NCBI GenBank assembly: GCA_963727465.1
Contig: CAVSGL010000003.1
Span: forward strand, 434,001 to 498,000
Direction: 5' to 3'
DNA length: 64,000 nt
From: VRUE01 sp963727465
Lineage (GTDB): Bacteria; Actinomycetota; Thermoleophilia; Solirubrobacterales; 70-9
A program made the position numbers and the translations under genes. Below the pieces are notes generated by a model. The model saw only the letters and a list, made by a program, of their open reading frames with translations. It did no database searches and was not told the origin of the DNA. Shown here piece by piece: positions 1 through 7,227 of this stretch (positions are counted from its first letter, which is position 1; every line of letters starts with the position of its first letter).

Positions 1-18
1 TGCGAATCCGGGTGGCCG

Positions 19-35
19 GACCCCCTACAGGGGTC
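19..35. promoter_or_regulatory. short palindrome, terminator or operator
   Basis: GACCCC and GGGGTC form a 6-bp inverted repeat with a 5-nt loop just past the 3' end of the leftward HAD hydrolase gene. It could be part of that gene's terminator. The core ACCCCCTACAGGGGT resembles the palindrome ACCCCTGTCAGGGGT at 30125-30139 upstream of a TetR gene, so a regulator site for a gene left of the window is an alternative. There is no T-run. Confidence 0.3.
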
Positions 36-85
36 GAAACCGCCGCCCGCGGTCGAAGTTGCGAAGTCGTAACGCTAGAAAACGG

Positions 86-781
86 CTAGGACGCGCCGAG
101 TTTTTTCGCCGCGTCGCGGAAGTTCTTGACCGTGGCGCCCGGCGCTTTGCGCCCCTCGAGCTTCTCGCCGTGGCGGTTGACCCAGATCACCGGCACCTTC
201 ATTTTCAGCAGCGGGGCGACGTCGGTGTCGTAGCTGGAGCAGATGTGGACCCAGCCTTTTTTGCCGCCGATCCGCCGCGCGCACTCTTTGAAGTGGACCG
301 GGTCGGGCTTGTAGCTGCGCACCTGCTGCGCGGTGACGACGAGGTCCAGTTCGGTGCGCAGATGCCGCCGCGAGATGCCGAGCAGCTTGTCGTCGATGTT
401 GGAGATGATCCCCACCTGGTAGCGCTTGGCGAGCCGGTCCATCGCCGCGTTGGCCTCGCGGAAGGGCAGCCAGTAGGCGACGCTGTCGGGGAGGAACTGG
501 GCGCGCGAGGGCTCGATCTCCCAGCCGACCTCGCGGGCGACTTTGACGATCGTCCGCCGCAGCACCTCGGCATAGAGTTCGTAGGAGCCGGCCATGATTT
601 CCGCCTGCACCTCGAGGAAGCGGGCGAGGAACGGCTCCTCTTCGAAGCTGAAGCCGTCCTTTGCAGCCTCTTTCTTGCAGGCTTCGACGATGCCCTTCTC
701 CCAGTCGATCAGGGTGCCGTAGCAGTCGGTGGTCACCCACTCGATGGATTTCAGGCCGGGAAGCGCCACAGGGCGCGGCAT
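86..781 (-). CDS. HAD-superfamily hydrolase, haloacid dehalogenase type II-like
   Basis: 231-residue soluble hydrolase of the HAD superfamily. Near the N-terminus the sequence TTDCYGTLIDW carries the nucleophile Asp19 in the DxYGT form typical of haloacid dehalogenase-like enzymes. A central ISNIDDKLLG corresponds to motif II, SYKPDPVHF supplies the motif III lysine, and HICSSYDTDVAP the motif IV acidic residue. Length is normal for the family (220-240). The ATG at 781 lies directly before motif I with no room for a longer N-terminus. It is divergent from sucC with about 40 bp between them, so the promoters share this gap. Substrate is not predictable: a phosphatase or a 2-haloacid dehalogenase would both fit. 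Family assignment is firm, function is not. Confidence 0.85.
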   Translation of the reverse strand: MPRPVALPGLKSIEWVTTDCYGTLIDWEKGIVEACKKEAAKDGFSFEEEPFLARFLEVQAEIMAGSYELYAEVLRRTIVKVAREVGWEIEPSRAQFLPDSVAYWLPFREANAAMDRLAKRYQVGIISNIDDKLLGISRRHLRTELDLVVTAQQVRSYKPDPVHFKECARRIGGKKGWVHICSSYDTDVAPLLKMKVPVIWVNRHGEKLEGRKAPGATVKNFRDAAKKLGAS

Positions 782-822
782 CTTATAGGCTGCCGCGCGG
801 CGTCGGCAGGGCGCCCAGACAC

Positions 823-1989
823 ATGGACCTTCTCGAGTACCAAGGCAAGCAGCTGTTCGCCGCGCACGGAGTCGCCGTGCCGAGCGGCGAGGTCGCCACG
901 ACCGTGGAGGACGCCGTGGCGGCGGCGGAGCGGATCGGCTACCCCTGCGCGATCAAGGCGCAGGTGCTGATCGGCGGCCGCGGCAAGGCCGGTGGGATCA
1001 AGATCGCCGCCGACCGGGCGGAGGCCGAGCAGCACGCCGACGCGATCCTCGGCATGGACATCCGCGGGCCGCGCGGCGAGGGGCCGTTCCGGGTCGAGCG
1101 GGTCTGGGTCGAGGGCGGCTCGGAGATCGCCGCCGAGTACTACGCCTCGGTGATCCTCGACCGCGGCGCGAAGAAGCTGCTGGCGATGGTCTCCGCCAGG
1201 GGCGGCATGGACATCGAGGCGGTCGCCGAGGAGGATCCCGCGGCGCTGGTCAAGGAGCACATCGACCCGACCCGGCCGTTCACCGCCGCGGCGGCGCGGC
1301 CGATCGTCGACGCCGCCGGGCTCGACGAGGACATTCGCGACGACGCCGCGGCGGCGCTCGCCAAGCTGGCCGAGGCGGCGATGGCCGAGGACGCGACGCT
1401 GATCGAGGTCAACCCGCTGATCGTCACCGCCGAGCGCGAGGTCGTCGCGCTCGACGCCAAGGTGACGATCGACGGCAACGCCCTCTACCGCCACGAGGAG
1501 CTGGCCGAGATCGACGCCGAGTCGATCGACGACCCGCAGGAGGCGATGGCGCGCGAGAAGGGCCTCACCTACGTCAAGCTCGACGGCAACGTCGGCATCC
1601 TCGCCAACGGCGCCGGCCTCTGCATGTCGACGCTCGACGTCGTCGCCCAGGCGGGCGGCGCGCCGGCCAACTTCCTCGACGCGGGCGGCGGCTCGAAGGC
1701 GGAGGCGATCGTCGACGCGCTCACCGTGATCACCTCCGACGAGAAGGTGAGCGCGATCCTCTTCAACATCTTCGGCGGGATCACCCGCTGCGACGAGATC
1801 GCCAAGGGCATCGTCGAGGCCTCCTCGCAGCTCGACCTCGACGTGCCGCTGGTCGTCCGCCTCGACGGCACCAACTCCGAGCAGGGCCTGGCGATCCTCG
1901 CCGAGGCCGGCCTCGGCGGCCTGCACCAGGAGACGACGATGCTCGGCGCCGCGCAGAAGGTCGTCGAGCTCGCGGGGGCGAGCGGCTGA
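823..1989 (+). CDS. sucC: succinyl-CoA synthetase (ADP-forming) beta subunit
   Basis: 388 residues. Beta subunit of the TCA-cycle enzyme that converts succinyl-CoA, phosphate and ADP/GDP to succinate, CoA and ATP/GTP. It begins MDLLEYQGKQLFAAHGV, the canonical start of the family, so I place the start at 823 although the frame is open further upstream. An N-terminal ATP-grasp domain shows GGRGKAGGIK near residue 50 and IEVNPLIV near residue 197. The C-terminal CoA-ligase domain shows GGGSKAEAI and FNIFGGITRCDEIA. The stop TGA overlaps the sucD ATG by one base (TGATG), indicating translational coupling. Length and motifs are complete. Confidence 0.97.
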   Translation: MDLLEYQGKQLFAAHGVAVPSGEVATTVEDAVAAAERIGYPCAIKAQVLIGGRGKAGGIKIAADRAEAEQHADAILGMDIRGPRGEGPFRVERVWVEGGSEIAAEYYASVILDRGAKKLLAMVSARGGMDIEAVAEEDPAALVKEHIDPTRPFTAAAARPIVDAAGLDEDIRDDAAAALAKLAEAAMAEDATLIEVNPLIVTAEREVVALDAKVTIDGNALYRHEELAEIDAESIDDPQEAMAREKGLTYVKLDGNVGILANGAGLCMSTLDVVAQAGGAPANFLDAGGGSKAEAIVDALTVITSDEKVSAILFNIFGGITRCDEIAKGIVEASSQLDLDVPLVVRLDGTNSEQGLAILAEAGLGGLHQETTMLGAAQKVVELAGASG

Positions 1990-2861
1990 TGTCGATCGTC
2001 ATCGACGAGAACACGAAGCTGGTCGTCTCCGGCCTGACCGGCCGCGAGGGCTCCTTCCACGGCCTGCGCAACCGCTCTTACGGGACCTACCTGGCGGCGG
2101 GGGTGACGCCGGGCAAGGGCGGCCAGGACGTCGAGGGCGTGCCGGTCTTCGACTCGATCAAGGAGGCGGTCGAGCAGGAGGGCGCCAACACCTCGATGAT
2201 CTTCGTTCCCGCCCGCTTCGCCGCGCCGGCGATCGACGAGGCGATCGAGTCGGGGGTCGAGACCGTGATCGCGATCACCGAGGGGATCCCGGTGCTCGAC
2301 ATGCTGAAGACCTACTGGAAGGCGAAGGAGGCGGGGGTGCGGCTGATCGGCCCCAACTGCCCCGGCGTCCTCTCCCCGGGCAAGGCCAACGTCGGCATCA
2401 TCCCGGCCCAGTTCTTCGACCCGGGCAAGATCGGCGTCGTCTCCAAGTCGGGCACGCTGACCTACCAGATCGGCAACGAGCTGAAGCAGGCCGGCGAGGG
2501 CAACTCCTCGATCGTCGGCATCGGCGGCGACCCGATCATCGGCTCGGACTTCATCGACATCCTCAAGCTCTACGAGGCCGACCCCGAGACCGAGCTGATC
2601 GTGATGGTCGGCGAGATCGGCGGCGACGCCGAGGAGCGCGCCGCCGAGTTCATCGCCGCCGAGATCTCGAAGCCGGTGGTCGCCTACATCGCCGGCTTCA
2701 CCGCGCCGCCGGGCAAGCAGATGGGCCACGCCGGCGCGATCATCTCCGGCTCCTCCGGCACCGCCGAGGCGAAGAAGGCGGCCCTGGAGGCGAAGGGCGT
2801 CCGGGTCGGCGAAAGCCCCACCGAGACCGCCCGGATCGCGGTCGAAGTCCTGCGCGGCTGA
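1989..2861 (+). CDS. sucD: succinyl-CoA synthetase alpha subunit
   Basis: 290 residues. Alpha subunit carrying the CoA-binding Rossmann domain and the phosphohistidine. GLTGREGSFH near residue 15 and GPNCPGVLSPGKANVG near residue 121 are the CoA-binding and conserved family motifs. MGHAGAIISG near residue 245 contains the active-site histidine that is transiently phosphorylated. It starts inside the sucC stop codon and forms a two-gene operon with it. A strong hairpin at 2870-2895 follows immediately. Confidence 0.97.
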   Translation: MSIVIDENTKLVVSGLTGREGSFHGLRNRSYGTYLAAGVTPGKGGQDVEGVPVFDSIKEAVEQEGANTSMIFVPARFAAPAIDEAIESGVETVIAITEGIPVLDMLKTYWKAKEAGVRLIGPNCPGVLSPGKANVGIIPAQFFDPGKIGVVSKSGTLTYQIGNELKQAGEGNSSIVGIGGDPIIGSDFIDILKLYEADPETELIVMVGEIGGDAEERAAEFIAAEISKPVVAYIAGFTAPPGKQMGHAGAIISGSSGTAEAKKAALEAKGVRVGESPTETARIAVEVLRG

Positions 2862-2869
2862 GCGGCGCC

Positions 2870-2895
2870 GGGGGTGGGAGTCCCCTCCCACCCCC
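2870..2895. terminator. bidirectional hairpin terminator between sucD and FAS1 gene
   Basis: GGGGGTGGGAG and CTCCCACCCCC form an 11-bp perfect stem with a 4-nt TCCC loop. It lies 8 bases after the sucD stop and 9 bases from the stop of the convergent FAS1 gene, so it can serve both. No obvious T-run, as is common in high-GC actinobacteria. Confidence 0.75.
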
Positions 2896-2904
2896 AGGCG
2901 GGCG

Positions 2905-3450
2905 CTACGGGGTGAGGACTTCGTCGATCACGTGGACCACGCCGTTGGAGGCTTCGACGTCGGGGGTGACGACGGCCGCTCCGTTGACGGTCACCTTTTC
3001 TCCTTCGATCTTGACGGTGAGTGAGCCGCCCTGGATGGTTTCCAGCTTCTGGCCGTCGCTCAGTTCGGAGGAGGTCAGTTCGCCGGGGACGACGTGGTAG
3101 GTGAGGATTTCGGCCAGTTCTTCCTGGTTGGCCGGTTCGAGCAGCGTGTTGAGGGTGCCGCCGAGCGCTTCGAATGCTTCGTTGGTCGGGGCGAAGACCG
3201 TGTAGGGGCCCGGGCCTTCCAGCGTTTTCGCCAGATCGGCGGCGGTCAGGGCCTCGACCAGGGTCGAGAGGTCCGGCGTCCCCTGGGCGACCTGGACGAT
3301 GTTGTCCTGCGCGGTCGTGCCGGTGTCGGTGGTCTGCTCGGCGGTCGCCGCCCCGCCGCCGGTGGTGTCCTCGCCATCGTCGCCGCAGGCGGCGACGCCG
3401 AGGGTGAGGGCGAGCAGGCAGGCGGCGAGCAGGAACGTGCGCTTCGACAT
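2905..3450 (-). CDS. secreted FAS1 (fasciclin) domain lipoprotein
   Basis: 181 residues. An N-terminal signal peptide ends in a lipobox, LGVAACGDD, so the mature protein should be lipid-anchored at Cys22 on the outer face of the membrane. A Thr/Gly/Ala-rich linker to about residue 50 is followed by one fasciclin domain with its two hallmark segments: GPYTVFAPTNEAFEAL (H1) and ILTYHVVPGELTSSEL (H2), ending in NGVVHVIDEVLTP. Bacterial FAS1 domains mediate adhesion or protein-protein contact; no enzymatic role is implied. Single-domain length is complete. Convergent with sucD. Confidence 0.92.
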   Translation of the reverse strand: MSKRTFLLAACLLALTLGVAACGDDGEDTTGGGAATAEQTTDTGTTAQDNIVQVAQGTPDLSTLVEALTAADLAKTLEGPGPYTVFAPTNEAFEALGGTLNTLLEPANQEELAEILTYHVVPGELTSSELSDGQKLETIQGGSLTVKIEGEKVTVNGAAVVTPDVEASNGVVHVIDEVLTP

Positions 3451-3471
3451 GGGTTCCTTTCGGTCGGGTGT

Positions 3472-3497
3472 CCGCTCGCGCCGAACGGCGCGAGCGG
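3472..3497 (-). promoter_or_regulatory. hairpin in the leader of the FAS1 lipoprotein gene
   Basis: CCGCTCGCGCC and GGCGCGAGCGG form an 11-bp perfect stem with a GAAC tetraloop, 22-47 bases upstream of the FAS1 start codon. It could be an mRNA-stabilising leader structure or an operator. The rest of 3451-3620 contains the divergent promoters of the lipoprotein and the aminotransferase; I see no clear -35/-10. Confidence 0.4.
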
Positions 3498-3620
3498 GGT
3501 ATGACCGGGTCTACGGAGGCGGGGGCGAGTGTGGTTTTCGGGTTCCCGACATCCCCGCGGTCCGACCTGGGCCGCACCGGCGCGGACCCGCGACGCGGGC
3601 GTTGCTAGGCTCGCCCGACG

Positions 3621-4724
3621 ATGTCCGGTGAGACGATCTCTTTCGCCCGCGGAGCGCCCAGCGCGGACATCCTGCCCGCCGAGGCGGTGCGCGAGGCCGC
3701 GGCGACGGCGCTCTCGGCGGACTGGGAAAAGGCGCTCTCCTACGGGACCGGGATCGGCCACCCCGGGCTCTGCCAGTGGATCGCCGAGCGGCACGGGGGG
3801 CTGGACGCGGGCCAGGTGATGGTCGCCAACGGCTCGCTCGAGGCCGGCTGGATGCTGTTCGAGCACCTGCTCGAGCCGGGCGACCGAGTTGTGGTCGAGC
3901 AGCCGACCTACGACCGCACGCTGCTGATGCTTCAGCGACTCGGGGTCGAGCTCGTGCCGGTGCGGCTCCAGGCCGACGGGCTTGACGTCGAGCAGCTCGA
4001 AGCGGCGCTCGACCAGGGTCCGGTCAAGCTCGCCCACATCATTCCCAACTTCCACAACCCCGCCGGCTGCACGCTCTCGGCGGCGAAGCGGACGCGGCTG
4101 GTCGAGCTCGCCGGCGAGCGCGGCTTCTGGATCTTCGAGGACGACCCCTACCGCGAGCTGCCGTTCGCGGGCGAGGCGCTGGAGTCGATGCTCTCGATCG
4201 ACGCCGCCGACCGGGTCGTGCACGCCTCGTCATTCTCGAAGACGGTCAGCCCGGGTGTCCGGGTCGGCTACCTGGCCGGGCCCGCCGCCGAGATCGCGAA
4301 GCTCGCCAGGCGCGCCAACGAGACCTACATCTCACCCAACATGCTGGCCGAGTCGGTCGTGCTCGAGCTCTGCGAGTCCGGCGCCCTGGACCGCAACATC
4401 GAGTTCGTCAAGGGCGCCCTGCGCGACCGCCGCGACGCCCTCGTCGGCGCCCTGCGCGAGCAGCTTCCCGAGGCCGAGTTCGTCGTCCCCGAGGGCGGCT
4501 ACTTCCTCTGGCTCGACCTCGCCGAGGGCACCGACACGCCCGCCCTGCTGGCCGAGGCGAAGGGCGAGGGCGTCAGCTTCGTCGCCGGCCCCGACTTCAT
4601 GATCGACGGCGGCCGCAGCAGCCTGCGGCTCTCCTTCGCCCCGGTCTCGCCGGGGCAGATCCCCGAGGGGATCGCCCGGATCGTGCGCGCGCTGGAGCGC
4701 ATCCGCACCGCCTCGCCCGCCTAG
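3621..4724 (+). CDS. PLP-dependent class I/II aminotransferase
   Basis: 367-residue fold-type I aminotransferase. NGSLEAGWMLFEHLLEPGD, IIPNFHNPAGCT, IFEDDPYRELPF (the Asp and Tyr that contact PLP) and SSFSKTVSPGVRVGYLAGP (Schiff-base lysine in SFSKT) are all present and correctly spaced. The family resembles 2-aminoadipate/MocR-type aminotransferase domains without the GntR-type DNA-binding domain. Substrate is not determinable. Its last four bases overlap the end of the convergent DtxR gene. Confidence 0.9.
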   Translation: MSGETISFARGAPSADILPAEAVREAAATALSADWEKALSYGTGIGHPGLCQWIAERHGGLDAGQVMVANGSLEAGWMLFEHLLEPGDRVVVEQPTYDRTLLMLQRLGVELVPVRLQADGLDVEQLEAALDQGPVKLAHIIPNFHNPAGCTLSAAKRTRLVELAGERGFWIFEDDPYRELPFAGEALESMLSIDAADRVVHASSFSKTVSPGVRVGYLAGPAAEIAKLARRANETYISPNMLAESVVLELCESGALDRNIEFVKGALRDRRDALVGALREQLPEAEFVVPEGGYFLWLDLAEGTDTPALLAEAKGEGVSFVAGPDFMIDGGRSSLRLSFAPVSPGQIPEGIARIVRALERIRTASPA

Positions 4725-5428
4725 CGGCCGTAGCGGTCGCTGGAGAGGACGAGCTGCTCGGGGATCGCCGCGCGCGGCGCCGGCGCCGGGTCGGCGCGCA
4801 CGGAGACGGTCTCGGCGACGCTGCGCGAGACGCGGTGCCTGCCGTCGGCGGAGGCGATCTCGATCCCCTCCTCGTCGGAGGCCTCGACCGTGCCCTCGAG
4901 GCCCGGCTCGAGCCCGGCGTCTTTGAGGTAGCGCAGGAGCTCCTCAGCCTCGTTCTCGAAGCGCAGCACGTGGACCCTGGCGCCGACCTCGACGTCGGCC
5001 AGCAGCGAGCCGGTCTCGCGCACGCCCTCGACGATCGGGTGTCCGTGCGGGCAGGTCGTCGCGTCGCCGATCGCCGCCCGCATGCGCTCCTCCAGCACCG
5101 GCGACATCGCGTGCTCGATCCGCTCCGCCTCCTCGTGGACCTCGTCCCAGGGGATGCCGAGCACGTCGGTGAGGAAGCGCTCGATCATCCGGTGGCGGCG
5201 GACGATGTAGCTGGCGTGCTCGCGGCCCGACTCGGTGAAGGTGAGCGATTTGTCGGCGTTGCGCTCGACGTAGCCGTCGTCGACCAGGCGCCCGATCATC
5301 TCGTGCACCGTGGGCGGCGAGAGCTGCATCGCGCGGGCGATGTTGGCCCCGGTCATCGGCAGGCCGGCCTCCTCGATCCAGAACATGGTCTCGAGGTACT
5401 CCTGCTCGGCGACGGTCGCTTGCTCCAC
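4721..5428 (-). CDS. DtxR/MntR-family metal-dependent transcriptional regulator
   Basis: 235 residues, GTG start at 5428 preceding EQATVAEQEYLETMFWIEEAG. An N-terminal winged helix (MTGANIARAMQLSPPTVHEMIGRLVDDGYV) is followed by the dimerisation and metal-binding domain (DEVHEEAERIEHAMSP and CPHGHPI carry the His/Glu/Cys ligands). A C-terminal FeoA/SH3-like domain follows (about residues 145-215). This three-domain layout is that of DtxR/IdeR iron or manganese sensors. It probably represses metal uptake or controls storage; the ferritin at 33.2 kb is a possible target but no site was recognised. Confidence 0.93.
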   Translation of the reverse strand: MEQATVAEQEYLETMFWIEEAGLPMTGANIARAMQLSPPTVHEMIGRLVDDGYVERNADKSLTFTESGREHASYIVRRHRMIERFLTDVLGIPWDEVHEEAERIEHAMSPVLEERMRAAIGDATTCPHGHPIVEGVRETGSLLADVEVGARVHVLRFENEAEELLRYLKDAGLEPGLEGTVEASDEEGIEIASADGRHRVSRSVAETVSVRADPAPAPRAAIPEQLVLSSDRYGR

Positions 5429-5447
5429 GGCGCCGATACTAGACCCC

Positions 5448-5500
5448 CGAGCGCGGTCGAGGTTTTCGTCGATATGCGGTCAAAACCTCGACCGCGCTCG
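5448..5500. repeat. palindromic repeat copy 1, terminator-like
   Basis: A perfect 19-bp inverted repeat (5448-5466 and 5482-5500, arms containing CGCGGTCGAGGTTTT) around a 15-nt loop with GATATGCGG. It lies between the end of the leftward phosphatase gene and the start of the leftward DtxR gene, so it probably terminates the phosphatase transcript. Related hairpins with the same arm and loop occur at 32396-32440, 56596-56640 and 56671-56707. Confidence 0.8.
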
Positions 5501-5505
5501 GTGTC

Positions 5506-6321
5506 TCAGCGGCGCTCCATCAGGGTCGAGACGACCGCCTCGTAGAAGCCGTCGCCCATCGCGCCCTCGGTGACGGTGGCGTTGTCCCATGCGGCCAGGG
5601 CGGCGCGCAGGCCGGGATCGCGCTCGGGGCCGTTGGCGACGACGAAGAAGCGTCCGACCGCGGCGGCGACCTCGAGGTCCTCGACCGAGTCGCCGACGGC
5701 GATGCACTCGGCGGGGTCGAAGCCGCGGGCGCGGGCGTGAGCGGCGACGGCGCCGGCCTTGCTGACCATGCGCGGCACCAGGTGGTAGGCGTGGGTGGGG
5801 CCGTCGATCGCGGCCATCTCGCGCCCGATCGCGCCGTTGTCGAGCAGGCGCAGGTCGTCGTGGCCGCGCGCGGCGAGCAGCTCGTTCGCCGCCTCGACGT
5901 CGACCTTGCCGCGGAAGAGGTGGGAGAGGACGCGGCCGTGGTGCCAGGGCGAGTGGTACTCGAGCCGCCCCTCGAAGTGCTCGAAGAGCATCCGCGGGAC
6001 ACCGGCCCGCTCGAGCTTCTCGTAGACCGTCCCCTCCTCGTCGGGGACCAGGTCGCCGGTCAGCAGCGTCGTCTCGCCGTCGATCGCGAAGGCGCAGCCG
6101 GCCTCGTAGATGTAGGAGGTCTGGCCCATCAGCCGCGCCGCCTCGTGCACCTGCGGCTCGCGCCGGCCGGACATGATCACGACCTCGACGCCGGCCCGGT
6201 GACAGGCCTCGAGCCCGCGCGACTGGGCCAGCGAGAAGCCGCCCTCGGCGTCGCGGTAGAGCGAGCTCCCCCGCCCGAGCAGGGTCCCGTCGAGGTCGGT
6301 GTAGACGCATCGCAGCGGCAT
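5506..6321 (-). CDS. HAD-superfamily phosphatase, mannosyl-3-phosphoglycerate phosphatase-like
   Basis: 271 residues. It starts MPLRCVYTDLDGTLLGRG, with the HAD nucleophile in DLDGTLL at residues 9-15. VEVVIMSGRREPQVHEAAR is motif II and ECIAVGDSVEDLEVAAAVGRFF is motif IV with its acidic pair. The large cap insertion between them is of the C2B type seen in Cof and mannosyl-3-phosphoglycerate phosphatases. The frame is open far upstream, but the only start consistent with motif I spacing is the ATG at 6321. Divergent from folP with a 24-bp gap. Exact substrate unknown. Confidence 0.85.
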   Translation of the reverse strand: MPLRCVYTDLDGTLLGRGSSLYRDAEGGFSLAQSRGLEACHRAGVEVVIMSGRREPQVHEAARLMGQTSYIYEAGCAFAIDGETTLLTGDLVPDEEGTVYEKLERAGVPRMLFEHFEGRLEYHSPWHHGRVLSHLFRGKVDVEAANELLAARGHDDLRLLDNGAIGREMAAIDGPTHAYHLVPRMVSKAGAVAAHARARGFDPAECIAVGDSVEDLEVAAAVGRFFVVANGPERDPGLRAALAAWDNATVTEGAMGDGFYEAVVSTLMERR

Positions 6322-6345
6322 CGGCGCGGTCGCTACCGTAGCCGG

Positions 6346-7227
6346 ATGCCCTGGCGGTTGGCGGACAGGACGCTCGAGCTCGCGCAGCCGCTGGCGGCGG
6401 GGATCGTCAACGTCACCGCCGACTCGATGTTCGAGGGGGCGCGCAGCGTGACGCCGGAGCGTGCGGTCGCCGACGGGCTGGCGCTGGCCGAGGCGGGCTT
6501 CGAGATGCTCGACGTGGGCGCGGTCGCGGCGCGCAGCGGGCCGCCGGTCGAGCCCGAGCAGGAGGCGGCGGCGCTGGTGCCGGCGATCGAGGGGCTGGCG
6601 GGGGCCGGCGTGCCGGTCTCGGCCGACACCTTCTCGGCCGCGGTGGCGCGGCGGGCGCTCGACGTCGGCGCGGTCGCCGTCAACGACATCTCCGGCGGCT
6701 CGGAGGAGATGTTCGAGCTGGTCGCCGACAGCGGCTGCGGCTACGTGCTGATGCACATCGAGGGGCCGCCGCGGGTGGACCGGCCGGCGCGCGAGTACGG
6801 CGACGTGGTCGAGCACCTCAAGTCGTGGCTGGGGGGGAGAATCGAGGCGGCCTCGCGCCTTGGTGTGTCCGAGGAGCAGATCGCGATCGACCCCGGACTC
6901 GACTTCGACCTGACCACCGCCCAGGACCTGGAGGTCCTGCGGCGCCTGGGCGAGCTGCGCGCGCTCGGGCCGGCGCTCTACGTCTCGCTTTCGCGCAAGG
7001 ACTTCATCGGCGAGGTGCTGGGCGGCAGCTGGGAGGGAAGGCTGCCGGCGAGCGAGCGCGAGTGGGGCACGGTCGCGGCGGCGGCTCTCGCCGTGCGCGA
7101 GGGCGCCGACATCCTCCGCATCCACGACCGGTCGACGTTGCAGGCCGTGAGGGTTGCAAGGGGGATCACGCGTGGCGCTTTATTCCCGGATAGCGGGAAC
7201 AAAGCGCCAGAGAGGAGTTCGGGCTGA
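6346..7227 (+). CDS. folP: dihydropteroate synthase
   Basis: 293-residue TIM-barrel enzyme that condenses 6-hydroxymethyl-dihydropterin pyrophosphate with p-aminobenzoate in folate synthesis. Visible motifs are GIVNVTADSMFEGAR (normally NVTPDSF), EMLDVGAVAARSG (normally DIGGESTRPG), AVNDISGG, DPGLDFDLT and LSRKDFIGEVLG, ending IRIHD. Several signature residues deviate from the canonical enzyme (NVTADS, VGAVAARSG), so this may be a divergent paralogue rather than the main folate enzyme. The last 17 residues are encoded by a hairpin (7174-7208) and look like a repeat-derived tail. The stop overlaps the helicase start by one base. Confidence 0.85.
   Translation: MPWRLADRTLELAQPLAAGIVNVTADSMFEGARSVTPERAVADGLALAEAGFEMLDVGAVAARSGPPVEPEQEAAALVPAIEGLAGAGVPVSADTFSAAVARRALDVGAVAVNDISGGSEEMFELVADSGCGYVLMHIEGPPRVDRPAREYGDVVEHLKSWLGGRIEAASRLGVSEEQIAIDPGLDFDLTTAQDLEVLRRLGELRALGPALYVSLSRKDFIGEVLGGSWEGRLPASEREWGTVAAAALAVREGADILRIHDRSTLQAVRVARGITRGALFPDSGNKAPERSSG
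7174..7208. repeat. imperfect 15-bp hairpin forming the 3' end of folP
   Basis: GGCGCTT...TTCCCG pairs with CGGGAA...AAGCGCC with a single A/C mismatch and a GATAG loop. The hairpin lies wholly inside the last codons of folP and encodes its unusual tail GALFPDSGNKAPE. The core CCCGGATAGCGG also occurs (inverted) in the loop of the repeat at 32396-32440. It sits just upstream of the AGAGGAG ribosome-binding site of the helicase gene and could influence coupling. Confidence 0.65.

Noticed and set aside
751..1926. Long open frames antisense to sucC and to most other genes, some over 800 codons
   Set aside because: High GC makes stop codons rare in all frames. The translations are Arg/Gly/Val-rich without domains, and the opposite strand encodes clear families.
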